A stretch of 64,000 bases of DNA from LMUY01 sp965276785 (lineage in GTDB: Bacteria > Pseudomonadota > Alphaproteobacteria > Acetobacterales > Acetobacteraceae). The notes below the pieces were generated by a model. It had not been told where the DNA came from, did no database searches, and saw nothing but the letters and a program-made list of their open reading frames with translations. This document shows, piece after piece, positions 26,462 to 38,235 of this stretch. The stretch covers positions 1,612,001-1,676,000 of the forward strand of contig OZ255629.1 in NCBI GenBank assembly GCA_965276785.1, given 5' to 3'. Both the position numbers and the translations under genes were made by a program. How positions within the stretch are numbered: the first letter of the stretch is position 1; every line of letters starts with the position of its first letter.

Positions 26462-27664
26462 TTAGCTTGACTGGTCCAGCAGCGCCAGCAGGGCGTGGCC
26501 GGTGTCGGGATGGCTGAGGATTTCCTCGTTCTCCTCGTAGATCAGCACGTCGGCGCCCAACACCGCAACGTCCCGCTCCGCGGGGTCCACGGTGTGGCCG
26601 CGCAGTTCGCCCTGTGGCCAGGTGACGGTCATTGCGTGCCAGTATTCGTACTCGGTCACGCTGGGATGGCAGGCCATGGCGTCTTGCAAGGCGCCGACCG
26701 GGTGGCCGAAGCTGCCGCCCACCACGACCACTGTTTGCGGCTTGCAGGTGCGCGGCGGGGGCGCCGGGTCGAGCGTGACGGCGGGGACCGGGACCGCCCA
26801 GGGGTGGGTAAACAGGTTGATCAGGCGGGCCAGGTCGACATCGCTGTCCGTCGCGCGCGGCACCATGTGCCAGGTGAAGCGGAACGGGGCATAGCCCTGG
26901 CCCGGCCGCATCGCGTCGAGCGCCGCCATCACGCGCTGCATGGCGATGGCGGCGCCGACCGCGTTCCAATGCGTGCCGCCGGGCGGGTAGAGCGGGAACG
27001 GATAGGCCGGGCGAGCGGCGGCCAGCGCCGCGGTGGTGTCCACGACATGCACGCCAGCCTCGTGCAGCATCGCGACCCAAGCGGGAACCAGGCCGGTTTG
27101 ATCGGCCGGGCTGGCAGGGCAGCGGTAGTCGCGCGGCAGGAAGGCGGGGTTCTGCGCGACCTTGGACGGGGTGAGCATATAGAGAAAGCTGTGGCCGCGC
27201 GCCTCCACCAGGTCCTGCATGTGCCGGATGCTAGCAGCCCATTGCCGGGCTCCGGGGCGCCAGCGCGCGAGGCTGCGGCCGCACCAGTCCTCGACATAAG
27301 GCAGTTCGAGTAACTCGTCGTTGCGGCCGAGCAGCACCGAAGGCACCGGCGAGGTATCGAGCAGCGAGTAGAGCACCTGGTTCCGTAGTCGCACCACGTT
27401 CTGGTAGATCGGCATGGCCTGACCGATGCTACGCGCGATGGCGGATTGGGTCTGGCCGTGTAGCAGCGCGGCCTCGGACCAGGGGATGGTCTCGGGCTGG
27501 GTCACGCCGTCGAGCCGGGGGGCCAGTTTCATCGGGCTGTGGCCCGCGGCCAGCAACAGCAGGTTGGCGATCAGCAGCGCCGACGCCGCCGCGACCACGG
27601 CCGCGCCGAGCCCGAGCGGCATGGCGCGCAGCAATGGCCGAAGCACCCGCCAGAACACCGTCAA
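26462..27664 (-). CDS. AlgX/AlgJ-like sugar O-acetyltransferase
   Basis: 400 residues. N-terminal membrane anchor (about 20-40), then a periplasmic SGNH-hydrolase-like domain. Catalytic landmarks: the THWN block in PPGGTHWNAVGAAIAMQ (about 225-240) and the nucleophile Ser in VVVVGGSFGHPVG (about 315). In AlgX/AlgJ the first is usually D-T-H-W; here the Asp position is Gly. AlgX-like enzymes take acetyl groups from an MBOAT partner and O-acetylate exopolysaccharide. The gene overlaps the MBOAT gene by four bases (ATGA), so the two work as a pair. Confidence 0.85.
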   Translation of the reverse strand: MTVFWRVLRPLLRAMPLGLGAAVVAAASALLIANLLLLAAGHSPMKLAPRLDGVTQPETIPWSEAALLHGQTQSAIARSIGQAMPIYQNVVRLRNQVLYSLLDTSPVPSVLLGRNDELLELPYVEDWCGRSLARWRPGARQWAASIRHMQDLVEARGHSFLYMLTPSKVAQNPAFLPRDYRCPASPADQTGLVPAWVAMLHEAGVHVVDTTAALAAARPAYPFPLYPPGGTHWNAVGAAIAMQRVMAALDAMRPGQGYAPFRFTWHMVPRATDSDVDLARLINLFTHPWAVPVPAVTLDPAPPPRTCKPQTVVVVGGSFGHPVGALQDAMACHPSVTEYEYWHAMTVTWPQGELRGHTVDPAERDVAVLGADVLIYEENEEILSHPDTGHALLALLDQSS

Positions 27665-29079
27665 AATCGGAAGTAGAGGAACGGCCGGAACGGGGCGGCC
27701 AGGGAGAAACCGAGCGCGAGCAGGAACAGCAGGGACAGCGCCAGGTCTGCCGTGATGCGGCCGGCCGGTGCGAGCAGGAGAGACTGGCTTAGGCGATTGA
27801 ACCCGGCCATGGCCGGCAGGAATGAAATGGCCGCGGCCATCGCCGTCGTGGTGAGCAAGTGCGGGGTGAACCAGAGGCCGGCGGCGGAACCGGGCTGGGC
27901 GGGGTGCAGCATCAACGACAGCATCCGCCCCGCCTGCGACAGCGACCGGGCGCGGAACAGCGCCCAGCCCACCATCGTGACCAGGAAGGTGACGGCGTTG
28001 GCCGCCACCACTGGCATCGCGCCGAGCCAGCGCAGCAGGAACAGCCGGTCCAGCACGAGGAACACGCCGTTATAGGCGCCCCAGGCGACATAGGTCCAAG
28101 CGGCGCCATGCCAGAGGCCACTGAGCAGGAAGCAGACCCATAGGTTCAGGTAGCGCCGCGCCGGCGGCACGCGGTTGCCACCGAGCGGGATGTAGAGGTA
28201 CTCGCGGATCCAGGTGGAGAGCGAGATGTGCCAGCGGCGCCAGAACTCGGTGATGCTGAGCGAGATGTAGGGCTGGTTGAAGTTCTCGTTGAGGCGGAAG
28301 CCGAACATGCGCGCCAGCCCGATCGCCATGTCGGAATAGGCGCTGAAGTCGAGATAGATCTGGAAGGTGAAGCAGAGCACGCCCCACCAGGCGTCGAGGC
28401 CGCCGAGCGCCGCCGGGTCGGCGGCGAAGCTCATGTCGGCGCCATTGGCGAGCGTGTCGGCCAGCAGCACCTTCTTGACCACGCCGAGCATGAACCGGCG
28501 GAAACCCTCGGGGAGATCGCCGCTGCGCTGCCGGCCGAACGCCAGCAGTTGGGCCTCCAGCTCGTGGTATTTGATGATCGGGCCGGCGAGCAGCTTGGGG
28601 AACAGGAAGACGTAGAGCAGGTAGGTGGTGAAGCGGGGCGCCGGTTGGCTGCGGCCACGCTGGAGGTCCACCAGGTAGGTGATCTTCTCGAACACGATGA
28701 AGGAGACGCCGATGGGCAGCGCGATCTTGGCGAGCGAGAGCGGCGCCAGGCCGGTCGGCGCCAGCACGGCGTCCACATTGGCGAGCGCGAAGCCGGCGTA
28801 TTTGTAGTAGCCGAGCACGCCCAGGTTGATGGCGACCCCGGCCGCGACCGCCCAGCGGCCGCGCCGCCCACCCCGCGCGGCGGTCGGGCCCAAGGCGTAG
28901 TCCAGCACGCAGGTGAGCAGCACGATGGGGACGAACAACGGCTCGGCCCACAGATAGAACGCCAGGCTGGCGACCAGCAGCACCGCGGCGCGCGGCCCGG
29001 CGTGGCGCCGCACGGCCAGGAAGGCGGTGAGCACGACGGGGAAGAACAGCAACAGGAATAGAGGCTCGTAGAACAGCAC
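27661..29079 (-). CDS. MBOAT-family O-acyltransferase (AlgI-like)
   Basis: 472 residues, about 11-12 membrane helices. AlgI/DltB signatures: SITEFWRRWHISLSTWIREYLYIPLGGNR (about 270-300) and the catalytic His in LLSGLWHGAAWTYVAWGAYNG (about 320). The enzyme moves acyl groups across the cytoplasmic membrane to the AlgX/AlgJ-like partner encoded four bases downstream. A 9-bp gap separates it from the polytopic gene upstream, giving a compact O-acetylation operon. Polysaccharide target unknown; acetan-like or cellulose-type polymers are possible. Confidence 0.93.
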   Translation of the reverse strand: MLFYEPLFLLLFFPVVLTAFLAVRRHAGPRAAVLLVASLAFYLWAEPLFVPIVLLTCVLDYALGPTAARGGRRGRWAVAAGVAINLGVLGYYKYAGFALANVDAVLAPTGLAPLSLAKIALPIGVSFIVFEKITYLVDLQRGRSQPAPRFTTYLLYVFLFPKLLAGPIIKYHELEAQLLAFGRQRSGDLPEGFRRFMLGVVKKVLLADTLANGADMSFAADPAALGGLDAWWGVLCFTFQIYLDFSAYSDMAIGLARMFGFRLNENFNQPYISLSITEFWRRWHISLSTWIREYLYIPLGGNRVPPARRYLNLWVCFLLSGLWHGAAWTYVAWGAYNGVFLVLDRLFLLRWLGAMPVVAANAVTFLVTMVGWALFRARSLSQAGRMLSLMLHPAQPGSAAGLWFTPHLLTTTAMAAAISFLPAMAGFNRLSQSLLLAPAGRITADLALSLLFLLALGFSLAAPFRPFLYFRF

Positions 29080-29088
29080 CGCCGGGGT

Positions 29089-30738
29089 TTACGCCGGCGG
29101 GCGGTTGGGTTCGAGCGTCCATTGCGCCGAGCTTGCATCCAACTGGCACACGTCTCGCAGCCGGTTCTGCGTGATCCAGGCCGCCACCGCCGCGGGGTAG
29201 CCGGGGGCGACCGCGTCGCGCATGGGTTCCCAGCCGGTCGGATACCAACTGCTGTTGCCGTTGAGGGTGGGCAGGCCGATCTCCTGCGCCAGCATCATGG
29301 CTTCGGACTGGTATTCGTACCAAGGCGCGGGCGGGCCGGCGCCGGGGGTGACGTAGAAGGACTTGCAGGCGGCGGGGGGGCGGCCGACGCGGGCGAACCA
29401 GTCGGTGACCTGGGAGGTCTGGCGGGCGCCGAGGCCGAGCGAGACCTGCTCTGCGAGTAGCAGCACGGCGAGCATGGCGGACAAGGGGGCGCCAAGCCGG
29501 AGCTTGCTGGCGGCCAGCCGGGTCAGCAGGCAGGCGAGTGCCAAGGCGGCGAACATCAGGCAGGCGTCCTGGATGCGGAAGGGGGTACGGATCATCGCGC
29601 CGCCCGGGACCACCATGACCAGCCGAGTCCAGACCGCATGCCGGTAGAACTGCACCTGTAGCAGCCAGCAGAGCACGGCGGTCGCGACGCAGGCCAAGGC
29701 CGTGGCATCGGCCGTGCGATAGCGCCCCCGCTGCGGTCCCGCGACCAGGACGATGCCGCATCCGGTCAGCAGCGTCACCAGCAGGATCGGCGCAAAGCCC
29801 AGGGCAATCTCCGCAATCGGGCGCGCTGGGTCGGCCAGCAGGCCGACGCGGCCGGCAAGGCCGTTCCAGAGCAGCTCGATGGGAGGCTGATGCACGACGT
29901 CTGAAACCATGGGCAGGTAGAAGCGGATCTCGCCGCCGCTCCGGTTATGGATCGGGCCTTGACCAGGTTGGTTCACGTAAACAGTCGCAGCCAAGCCAAT
30001 CAGCGCACCGGCGACAAATCCAGCGGCTTGCGGCACCGCCCAGGGCGCGGTGCGGGGGTCCGGCCGCCGCAGCGCCACATAGAACAAGAACACCAGGCCG
30101 CCGACAAAGGTGCCGAACCACGCCGTCTGAGGCGCGGTGAGCAGGATCAGGCCATAGCTGAGGCCCGCCAGCAGGCCCCAAAGCGCGCGGGCGGGCCCTC
30201 GCTGGGCCCGCCATGCCGCGAGCAGGCACAGCCCGAGCGTCGGCGCCAGCATAATCGTGTAGGTTTGCGCGTGGCCGGCCAGGTAGAGCGGGACCGCGCC
30301 AAAAGCAAAGATCCAGGCCGCTACGGCTGCCGCCGCCCGATCGGCCAGGCCACTGACGCGGCAGAACCAATAGCCGGTCCAGTATCCGATGGCTGCGAAC
30401 AGCACCATGGTGGCGGTGAAGGCCATGAACGGGCCAACCAAGAAGAACCGCAGCACGCAATACGGCACCGCCAGGCCCAGGTAGGAGTCGGTCAGGCCGA
30501 TCGGGTTGGCTATCGGGTAGAAAAACCCGGCCTGGCGCCAGGTGCCGCCCACGGGAATGCCGTTCAAGGCCCGCCACCAATGCTCCAAGCTCGCGATCAA
30601 CACCAGGCCGTCGCCCTCGTCGCCGAACGAGTGGTCGAGCGGGTTGGGCAGCACATCCTGCAGCATCATGGCCATTCCGCCGATGAACAGCAGCAGTGCT
30701 AACCCCCAGCCCAATGCGGCAGCGCGCCGTGGCGTCAT
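29089..30738 (-). CDS. Polytopic membrane protein, GT-C-like glycan enzyme candidate
   Basis: 549 residues from ATG at 30738 (ATG at 30768 is also in frame and reaches the divergent uvrB promoter region). About 11-12 predicted membrane helices with a conserved acidic loop after the first helix, PNPLDHSFGDEGDGLVL, and a C-terminal periplasmic domain (about 430-549). The acidic loop plus polytopic architecture is typical of GT-C glycosyltransferases that use lipid-linked sugars, but I recognise no named family. It leads the operon with MBOAT and AlgJ-like genes, so it probably acts on the same envelope glycan. Confidence 0.7.
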   Translation of the reverse strand: MTPRRAAALGWGLALLLFIGGMAMMLQDVLPNPLDHSFGDEGDGLVLIASLEHWWRALNGIPVGGTWRQAGFFYPIANPIGLTDSYLGLAVPYCVLRFFLVGPFMAFTATMVLFAAIGYWTGYWFCRVSGLADRAAAAVAAWIFAFGAVPLYLAGHAQTYTIMLAPTLGLCLLAAWRAQRGPARALWGLLAGLSYGLILLTAPQTAWFGTFVGGLVFLFYVALRRPDPRTAPWAVPQAAGFVAGALIGLAATVYVNQPGQGPIHNRSGGEIRFYLPMVSDVVHQPPIELLWNGLAGRVGLLADPARPIAEIALGFAPILLVTLLTGCGIVLVAGPQRGRYRTADATALACVATAVLCWLLQVQFYRHAVWTRLVMVVPGGAMIRTPFRIQDACLMFAALALACLLTRLAASKLRLGAPLSAMLAVLLLAEQVSLGLGARQTSQVTDWFARVGRPPAACKSFYVTPGAGPPAPWYEYQSEAMMLAQEIGLPTLNGNSSWYPTGWEPMRDAVAPGYPAAVAAWITQNRLRDVCQLDASSAQWTLEPNRPPA

Positions 30739-30845
30739 CAGCGCGACTCGCTCATGCTGGGGTCCCATCGGTAATGCAGTAAGGCTCGACGCGTGGGCGC
30801 GGCGGGGCCATGTGGTGGCGGGTGCCTGCAGGAGAGGAGTGTCGC

Positions 30846-33092
<2,247 letters not shown>

Positions 33093-33382
33093 CAAGGCCA
33101 GGCGGGTCGCGAGGGCAACCTACCGCAGAGCCCGAGCAGCCGAACCGCGTTGGCAAGGGCGCGCTTGATCCGGTCCGTTTCGGGGATCGGCAGCGTGCGT
33201 AGAAATCAGAATAGCAGCCGGTCGGCGCCGAACGTCATCAGCAGGGCGGTTAGCGGCGGCAGGCTCAACAGCCCGCTGATGATTCAACGCGCCCGACGGC
33301 ACCAGGCGCAGGACGTGGATGGCGGTGTCCGAATGCCAGCAAGGCTCCTCTGTATCCGCAGTGGCCGCGGCCGGTTCGGTGT
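33093..33382. other. 290-bp gap after uvrB
   Basis: Nothing convincing is seen. Short open frames here lack coding character. The uvrB and aldehyde dehydrogenase genes converge on this gap, so a terminator would be expected, but I see no strong hairpin with a T-run. Confidence 0.4.
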
Positions 33383-34858
33383 TCAGATCGGATACCGGCT
33401 GCGGCCGCGCGTGAGCGTAGTCAGGCGGATCTCGGTGAAGTCCTCGACGGCATAGGGCCCGGACCGGCCCCAGCCGCTTTCCTTGACGCCGCCGTTCGGC
33501 AGCGAGGGCTCGCTGGCCATGGTCGGGCCGTTGATGTGGACCATGCCGCAGTCGAACCGCTGGGCGAGTTCGAGGCCGCGGTCCTGGTCGCCGGTCATGA
33601 TGCTGGCGCAGAGGCCGTAGCGGGTGTCGGTGGCCTTGGCGAGTGCCTCCTCGGGGCTGTCCACTGCCTCGACGACGAGCACGGGGCCGAAGGTTTCCTC
33701 ACGGTTGATCGGGGCGGCAGCGGGCACATTGGTTAGGATGGTGGGGGCGTAAACCCGCCCTTCGGCGTGGCCGCCGGTGACCAGCGTGGCGCCGCGCGAC
33801 ACCGCATCCTGCACCCGCTCCTCGACTGAACGCAGCGCGCGGTCGTTGATCAGCGGCCCGATTACGGTTCCCGGCACGGTTGGGTCGCCCGACTGGAAGG
33901 TCCGCACCTTGGCGGCCAGCCGGTCGACAAATTCGTCGTGGATCGGCCGCTCGATCAGCACCTTGCGCGCGTTCATGCAGATCTGGCCCTGGTGGAAGAA
34001 GGCGCTGAACGCCGTCGTGTCGACCGCGCCGGCGATGTCCGCGTCGCGCAGGATAAGCATGGGGTTGTAGCCGCCGAGTTCCAGCACGATGCGCTTGAGC
34101 GCCTGGCCGGCCCGCGCGGCCAGCATGCGGCCGACGGCGGAGGAGCCGGTGAAATTGATGCTCCGCACCGCCGGGCTGTCGAAGAAAGCGTCTGCCACGG
34201 CGGCGGCCTCGCCGGGTGCGTGCGTTACCACATTGATGGTGCCAGGGGGGAAGCCCGCTTCGTCCATGATCTCGGCCACCAGCAGGCCGGCGGAGAGCGG
34301 CGCCTCTTCCGACGGCTTGAGCACCACGGTGTTGCCGAACACCATCGGCAGCAACACGGTGCGCCAGGCCAGGGTAAACGCGCCGTTCCAGGGCGAGAAG
34401 CCGGCCACCACGCCCAGCGGTTTGCGCACCGCGAGCGCCAATCGGCCGGGCACGTCGCTGGGGATCACGTCGCCAATCGGCTTGAAGCCCCAGCCGGAGG
34501 CATGGCGCAACTGGTCGGCTACGAGCTTGACCTGATAGCCCGCAAAGGCGCCGCCGGTGCCGGCCTCGACCGCCATCACGTGAGCGATGTCCTGCCGCCG
34601 CCGCTCTACGATATCGGCGGTCTTGAGGAACAGGCGCTGCCGCTCGCTAGGCGGCGTGGCGGCCCAGCCCGGAAATGCGGCATCGGCGGCGTCGATGGCG
34701 GCCTGTGCCTCGGCACGGCCACCGGCGGCGACTTCGGCGACGACCGCACCACTATAGGGGTTATAATCGGGGAAGGTCCGCCCACCCGAGGCGCGCCATT
34801 CGCCGCCGATATAATGCGTGGTGCGCCCCCGCAGGCGATCCGGTCCGATCTCGTTCAT
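33383..34858 (-). CDS. NAD(P)-dependent aldehyde dehydrogenase
   Basis: 491 residues. ALDH superfamily: substrate entry FSPWNGAFTLAWRTVLLPMVFGN, coenzyme loop FTGSSAVGRMLA, catalytic Glu in VLELGGYNPMLIL and catalytic Cys in FFHQGQICMNARKVLIE. LELGGYNP has Tyr where Lys is usual (LELGGKNP). The sequence style is like benzaldehyde, salicylaldehyde and vanillin dehydrogenases. It begins 24 bp after the flavin monooxygenase stop on the same strand, so an oxygenase and an aldehyde oxidation step are coupled. Aromatic or hydroaromatic catabolism is the likely role. Confidence 0.9.
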   Translation of the reverse strand: MNEIGPDRLRGRTTHYIGGEWRASGGRTFPDYNPYSGAVVAEVAAGGRAEAQAAIDAADAAFPGWAATPPSERQRLFLKTADIVERRRQDIAHVMAVEAGTGGAFAGYQVKLVADQLRHASGWGFKPIGDVIPSDVPGRLALAVRKPLGVVAGFSPWNGAFTLAWRTVLLPMVFGNTVVLKPSEEAPLSAGLLVAEIMDEAGFPPGTINVVTHAPGEAAAVADAFFDSPAVRSINFTGSSAVGRMLAARAGQALKRIVLELGGYNPMLILRDADIAGAVDTTAFSAFFHQGQICMNARKVLIERPIHDEFVDRLAAKVRTFQSGDPTVPGTVIGPLINDRALRSVEERVQDAVSRGATLVTGGHAEGRVYAPTILTNVPAAAPINREETFGPVLVVEAVDSPEEALAKATDTRYGLCASIMTGDQDRGLELAQRFDCGMVHINGPTMASEPSLPNGGVKESGWGRSGPYAVEDFTEIRLTTLTRGRSRYPI

Positions 34859-34882
34859 CTGAGCTTCCTTCTTGCGTGATCG

Positions 34883-36505
34883 TCAGGCGGCACCCGCGAG
34901 CCGGTCCAGCAAAGCCACCGGGTGCTCGGGCAGGCGGTCGCCGCGCCAGGCGACGTGCTGGTCCGGGCGGATCAGCACGAACCTGGCTGCATAGATCTGC
35001 GGCAATCGGTTGTCACCCGGCGCCACGATGGCCAGCGGCATGCCGCGCGCGGCGGCAGCCTGCGCCAAGGTGTTGTTACCGGGCTCGTTCCGGTCCGTGA
35101 CCAGCAACGTGTAGCCCGGGCCGAAATGGTCGTACAGCGAGGAGCCGTCCGCAAGCCAGAGGTGCGGCGCCAGGCAGCCGGGCACGGCCGAGGGCACGTA
35201 GTCCGAGGGGTGTTCGGGCGGAGGCGGCGTTCCATCTGGAACCAAGATAGGCGAACCGGCATAGCGATAGCCGAGCACGACGCCGAGGGTCTGGAACTCG
35301 CGCCATTTGGTACGCAGGATGTCCTCGCCCACCGCGCGCCGCACGGCCTCGCCGTCCGGTCCCGGCGCCTCGATCAGCGGACGGACGAGTTGATTGCCGA
35401 CGGTGGCATAGTTGGTCTCGGCTTCCTGGATCACCCGCTGGTGCACAGGCCGGCGTTCGGCGGTGTAGGAGTGGAGCAGAGCCGGGCCGCCCCAGCCGTT
35501 CAGCACCGCGGCCAGCTTCCAGCCGAGATCGACCGCGTCGCCGATCCCCATGTTCATCCCGAACCCGCCGAACGGGGGATGCAGGTGGCACGCGTCGCCG
35601 GCCAGAAACACCCGGCGGTCGGCGTAGTGGTCGGCAATCAGGCTGTATGCGGACCACGGGTCGGTGCGGACGACTTCAATCTCGAGATCAAGCAGCCCGG
35701 TGCCGCGGCGGATCAGCTCGACCGGATCGACGGTGGCTGGGTCCACGTCGTCGGCGAGCTTGGTGGCCATGAAGAACCACAGCCCATGCTGGTCCATCGG
35801 TCCCAGCAGGGCGGGCGTGTCGGCATTGACGAGCCAATACATGATGGCGTCGCCGTGGGTTTGGCGGCGGGGCAGATCGGGCGCACGGAAGATGATGCTG
35901 TAGTTCTTGAAGACCCGGCTGTCACCCTGCATCCGCGCGCCAATTGCCTCGCGTACGAAGCTGCGTGCGCCATCTGCGCCGACCAGGAACGCGCACCGCA
36001 GGGTCTGGGCCGCACCCGCTTGGAGGTCGCGCACGGTAGCCGTGACGCCGCCGCTGTCCTGCTCGAAGCCGGCAAGCTCGCAGCCGAATCGGACGGTCAC
36101 GCCGGGCAGGGAGGTGGCGTGCTGGCGCAGCACCTCCTCGAGTGTATATTGCGGCACCCATTGTGCCTCTTCCGAGTAGAGATCGTTACGCTCGCGCTTG
36201 CCGTTGAACGCGTTTTCGAAGCGCGCCAGTTCGGGGCCGTTCATCCGCGTCGCGAACACGACGCTCGGCGGATAGTCCGGCGGGATGGGCGAGGCTTGCC
36301 TGAGCGCGTCCGCGATGCCCCAGCGGCGCAGATGCTCCCGCGTGCGCACGTTGGTGGTTTTGGCGCGCGGGCTGTAGCCCACGCGGTCGTTGCGCTCGAC
36401 CAGGCAGCAGGTGACGCCCTGCCGCCCCAATTCGATCGCTAGGCTGAGCCCGACTGGGCCGGCGCCGGCAACAATGACGTCAACGTCTGTGTCCTGATCT
36501 GTCAT
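34883..36505 (-). CDS. FAD-dependent monooxygenase, aromatic hydroxylase type
   Basis: 540 residues. FAD site GAGPVGLSLAIELGRQGV (about 13-30) and the second FAD motif VFLAGDACHLHPPFGGFGMNMGIGDAVDLGWKL, the group A hydroxylase hallmark (PheA/TfdB/MhpA-like). The substrate motif region NVRTREHLRRWGIADALR is also present. A C-terminal thioredoxin-like remnant (about 430-540) ends VALLDRLAGA. It probably hydroxylates a phenolic compound with NAD(P)H. It is the first gene of a pair with the aldehyde dehydrogenase 24 bp downstream. The acyl-CoA ligase and fumarylacetoacetate-family gene at 42-44.7 kb may belong to the same pathway. Confidence 0.88.
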   Translation of the reverse strand: MTDQDTDVDVIVAGAGPVGLSLAIELGRQGVTCCLVERNDRVGYSPRAKTTNVRTREHLRRWGIADALRQASPIPPDYPPSVVFATRMNGPELARFENAFNGKRERNDLYSEEAQWVPQYTLEEVLRQHATSLPGVTVRFGCELAGFEQDSGGVTATVRDLQAGAAQTLRCAFLVGADGARSFVREAIGARMQGDSRVFKNYSIIFRAPDLPRRQTHGDAIMYWLVNADTPALLGPMDQHGLWFFMATKLADDVDPATVDPVELIRRGTGLLDLEIEVVRTDPWSAYSLIADHYADRRVFLAGDACHLHPPFGGFGMNMGIGDAVDLGWKLAAVLNGWGGPALLHSYTAERRPVHQRVIQEAETNYATVGNQLVRPLIEAPGPDGEAVRRAVGEDILRTKWREFQTLGVVLGYRYAGSPILVPDGTPPPPEHPSDYVPSAVPGCLAPHLWLADGSSLYDHFGPGYTLLVTDRNEPGNNTLAQAAAARGMPLAIVAPGDNRLPQIYAARFVLIRPDQHVAWRGDRLPEHPVALLDRLAGAA

Positions 36506-36681
36506 ACGCTGCCTACTGCCCCGCCCCTACCGACCCGCCTCATGCGACGCCCGCGGGCTTTCGGTGTTTCATCGCCTGAGCCGGAGCATTGCGCAAGCGG
36601 GCTTCGATTTTGGCACGCACGAGGTCGTCGCTGGACAACGCGACTGTCCGGCGACCATTTTCGCCGCCGAAGCGGGGCCGG

Positions 36682-38235
36682 CTAGCCGAGCATTGCCCCG
36701 CGATGGTGGGGCGACCGCACTTGCCTGTAAGGCTCAAGCGATCGGCTTGGATGAACGACACGGCTCGCCTGTGATTTTTCAGCGGATCCTAAAACGCCGA
36801 CCATCATCCAGTAGAGGAAACCGATTTCCCCGATCGAGATGTTGGTGAGCAAGAACGTCACAAGGCTTCCTGCTAAAAGTGCGCATGCAACCAGCCGCAT
36901 GGAGGCGTCATCCGGCCGGACGTTGACGGCAGATCGAGCACCCAAGAATAGAACCATGACGGTTTGCACAGTGCCGAACACGATTCCCATCGTGACAGCC
37001 GACGACAATAGGAGTCCATCGAGAGCGTTCATTCTACTATCATGGAATGAACCAAAACCGACGCCCACGAGATAGGTGAGATCGTTGCCACTGAAAACGT
37101 GTGAGTAATCTTCTAGGCGCGCGCCACCGCTTCCATCATCCGAGACGTTGCTGTTGAGACTCGTCAGACGCTGGGCGACCACGTCGCCGAACGAGGTAAA
37201 CAGCAGAGCAAACATGACACCAACGATGAGGCATATCAGAAGAACTGCGGCACGTCCGCGCAACTTTTTAAAGATGAGACAGATTAGAATCGAGCACAAG
37301 GTGCTTATCCAGGCAGTACGAACCGAACTTAAAAGCAACGCGAGCGACAGCGGGATGATCGCTAGCACGCCTGTCACAATGACTCGGAATAAACCCTGAC
37401 GATTAAACGTTACCGACAGAAGTCCGAAGGTCGCATAAGCGGCGAAGCTGACTGGTGAATTCATGGTTGCAAATACCCTCACCTTGCCTGGTTCGGGTTG
37501 GCCGATCGAGTCGATCTTCGACGCGATCATCCAATAGCGGTCCCACGGTTCAGGAGCCAGATGCTGGTATACCCCGTATAGACCGATCATGGGACTGATG
37601 ACAAGAAAGGTGTTTGCTGCGGCCACGGGAACACGCGTGGCCTCCTCGGGGCAGAGTAGAAGACAGATGCTATAAACCATAGGGATTAAGTATTTTATTA
37701 ATGTGCCCGTGCTTTGAACGAAGTCACCTTGAAACGCTGAGATCGACCAGCCGTAGGCCAAGCACACCAATATGACGAAATACGAAAGCATCGATGGTAA
37801 GGGCTGGCTTCGACGAGAAAGGAGGAGGCGGAGTTTTGGGAACGCTGCCGTGAGAGCCAGCAAAGGGCCGACCAGCATACTCCCGTTCGGGTCATAACCC
37901 ACATGAAGGTCGATGATGCGGCGGAGTAGCGGCGCGAATACGAACAGGAGGATTACAGTTTGGGCGTGTAAGGGAAGGCCGCCTCGAACATAGGCTCGCG
38001 CCGCAACGCCGAGGCATCCGATGACGAACAGGCCTCGGGCGATCCCTACGCCGAATTGTCCAAGTAGGGCGGTCGACAACAATAAGGCACAGACCGGTCC
38101 GTAGTCTTTGAGCGCGTTTTGAGAGCCGGTCCAGCCCGGCAGCCGAACTCGGCGCTGCCGACTGACCGTCGCAGGCTGCAGGCGAAGCGCGGCTTGGTTG
38201 ACCAAAGCGAGGTTTCCTAGCCTAGCGGAGAGCAA
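36682..38235 (-). CDS. Wzy/O-antigen-ligase-type polysaccharide polymerase
   Basis: 517 residues, about 11 membrane helices with a large periplasmic loop. The conserved stretch VRVFATMNSPVSFAAYATFGLL matches the 'R-f-gt--nPn-fa' core of O-antigen ligase/Wzy families. It likely polymerises lipid-linked repeat units in the periplasm. It overlaps the chain-length/kinase gene by 14 bp and follows it on the minus strand. Base composition is visibly lower in GC than the catabolic genes on either side, and codon use is more AT-tolerant, so the three-gene block was probably acquired. The first 30 residues look uncertain; the start could be further downstream. Confidence 0.82.
   Translation of the reverse strand: MLSARLGNLALVNQAALRLQPATVSRQRRVRLPGWTGSQNALKDYGPVCALLLSTALLGQFGVGIARGLFVIGCLGVAARAYVRGGLPLHAQTVILLFVFAPLLRRIIDLHVGYDPNGSMLVGPLLALTAAFPKLRLLLSRRSQPLPSMLSYFVILVCLAYGWSISAFQGDFVQSTGTLIKYLIPMVYSICLLLCPEEATRVPVAAANTFLVISPMIGLYGVYQHLAPEPWDRYWMIASKIDSIGQPEPGKVRVFATMNSPVSFAAYATFGLLSVTFNRQGLFRVIVTGVLAIIPLSLALLLSSVRTAWISTLCSILICLIFKKLRGRAAVLLICLIVGVMFALLFTSFGDVVAQRLTSLNSNVSDDGSGGARLEDYSHVFSGNDLTYLVGVGFGSFHDSRMNALDGLLLSSAVTMGIVFGTVQTVMVLFLGARSAVNVRPDDASMRLVACALLAGSLVTFLLTNISIGEIGFLYWMMVGVLGSAEKSQASRVVHPSRSLEPYRQVRSPHHRGAMLG

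Noticed and set aside
27661..29761. Alternative frame spanning the MBOAT and GT-C-like genes
   Set aside because: Arg/Pro-rich shadow frame without a consistent start; the MBOAT reading is clear.
33120..33302. Short open frames after uvrB
   Set aside because: No coding character or homology that I can recognise, low-confidence starts.
36540..36761. 73-residue open frame on the minus strand
   Set aside because: It overlaps the Wzy-like gene end by 80 bp and has no recognised family or ribosome-binding site. A real small gene is not excluded.
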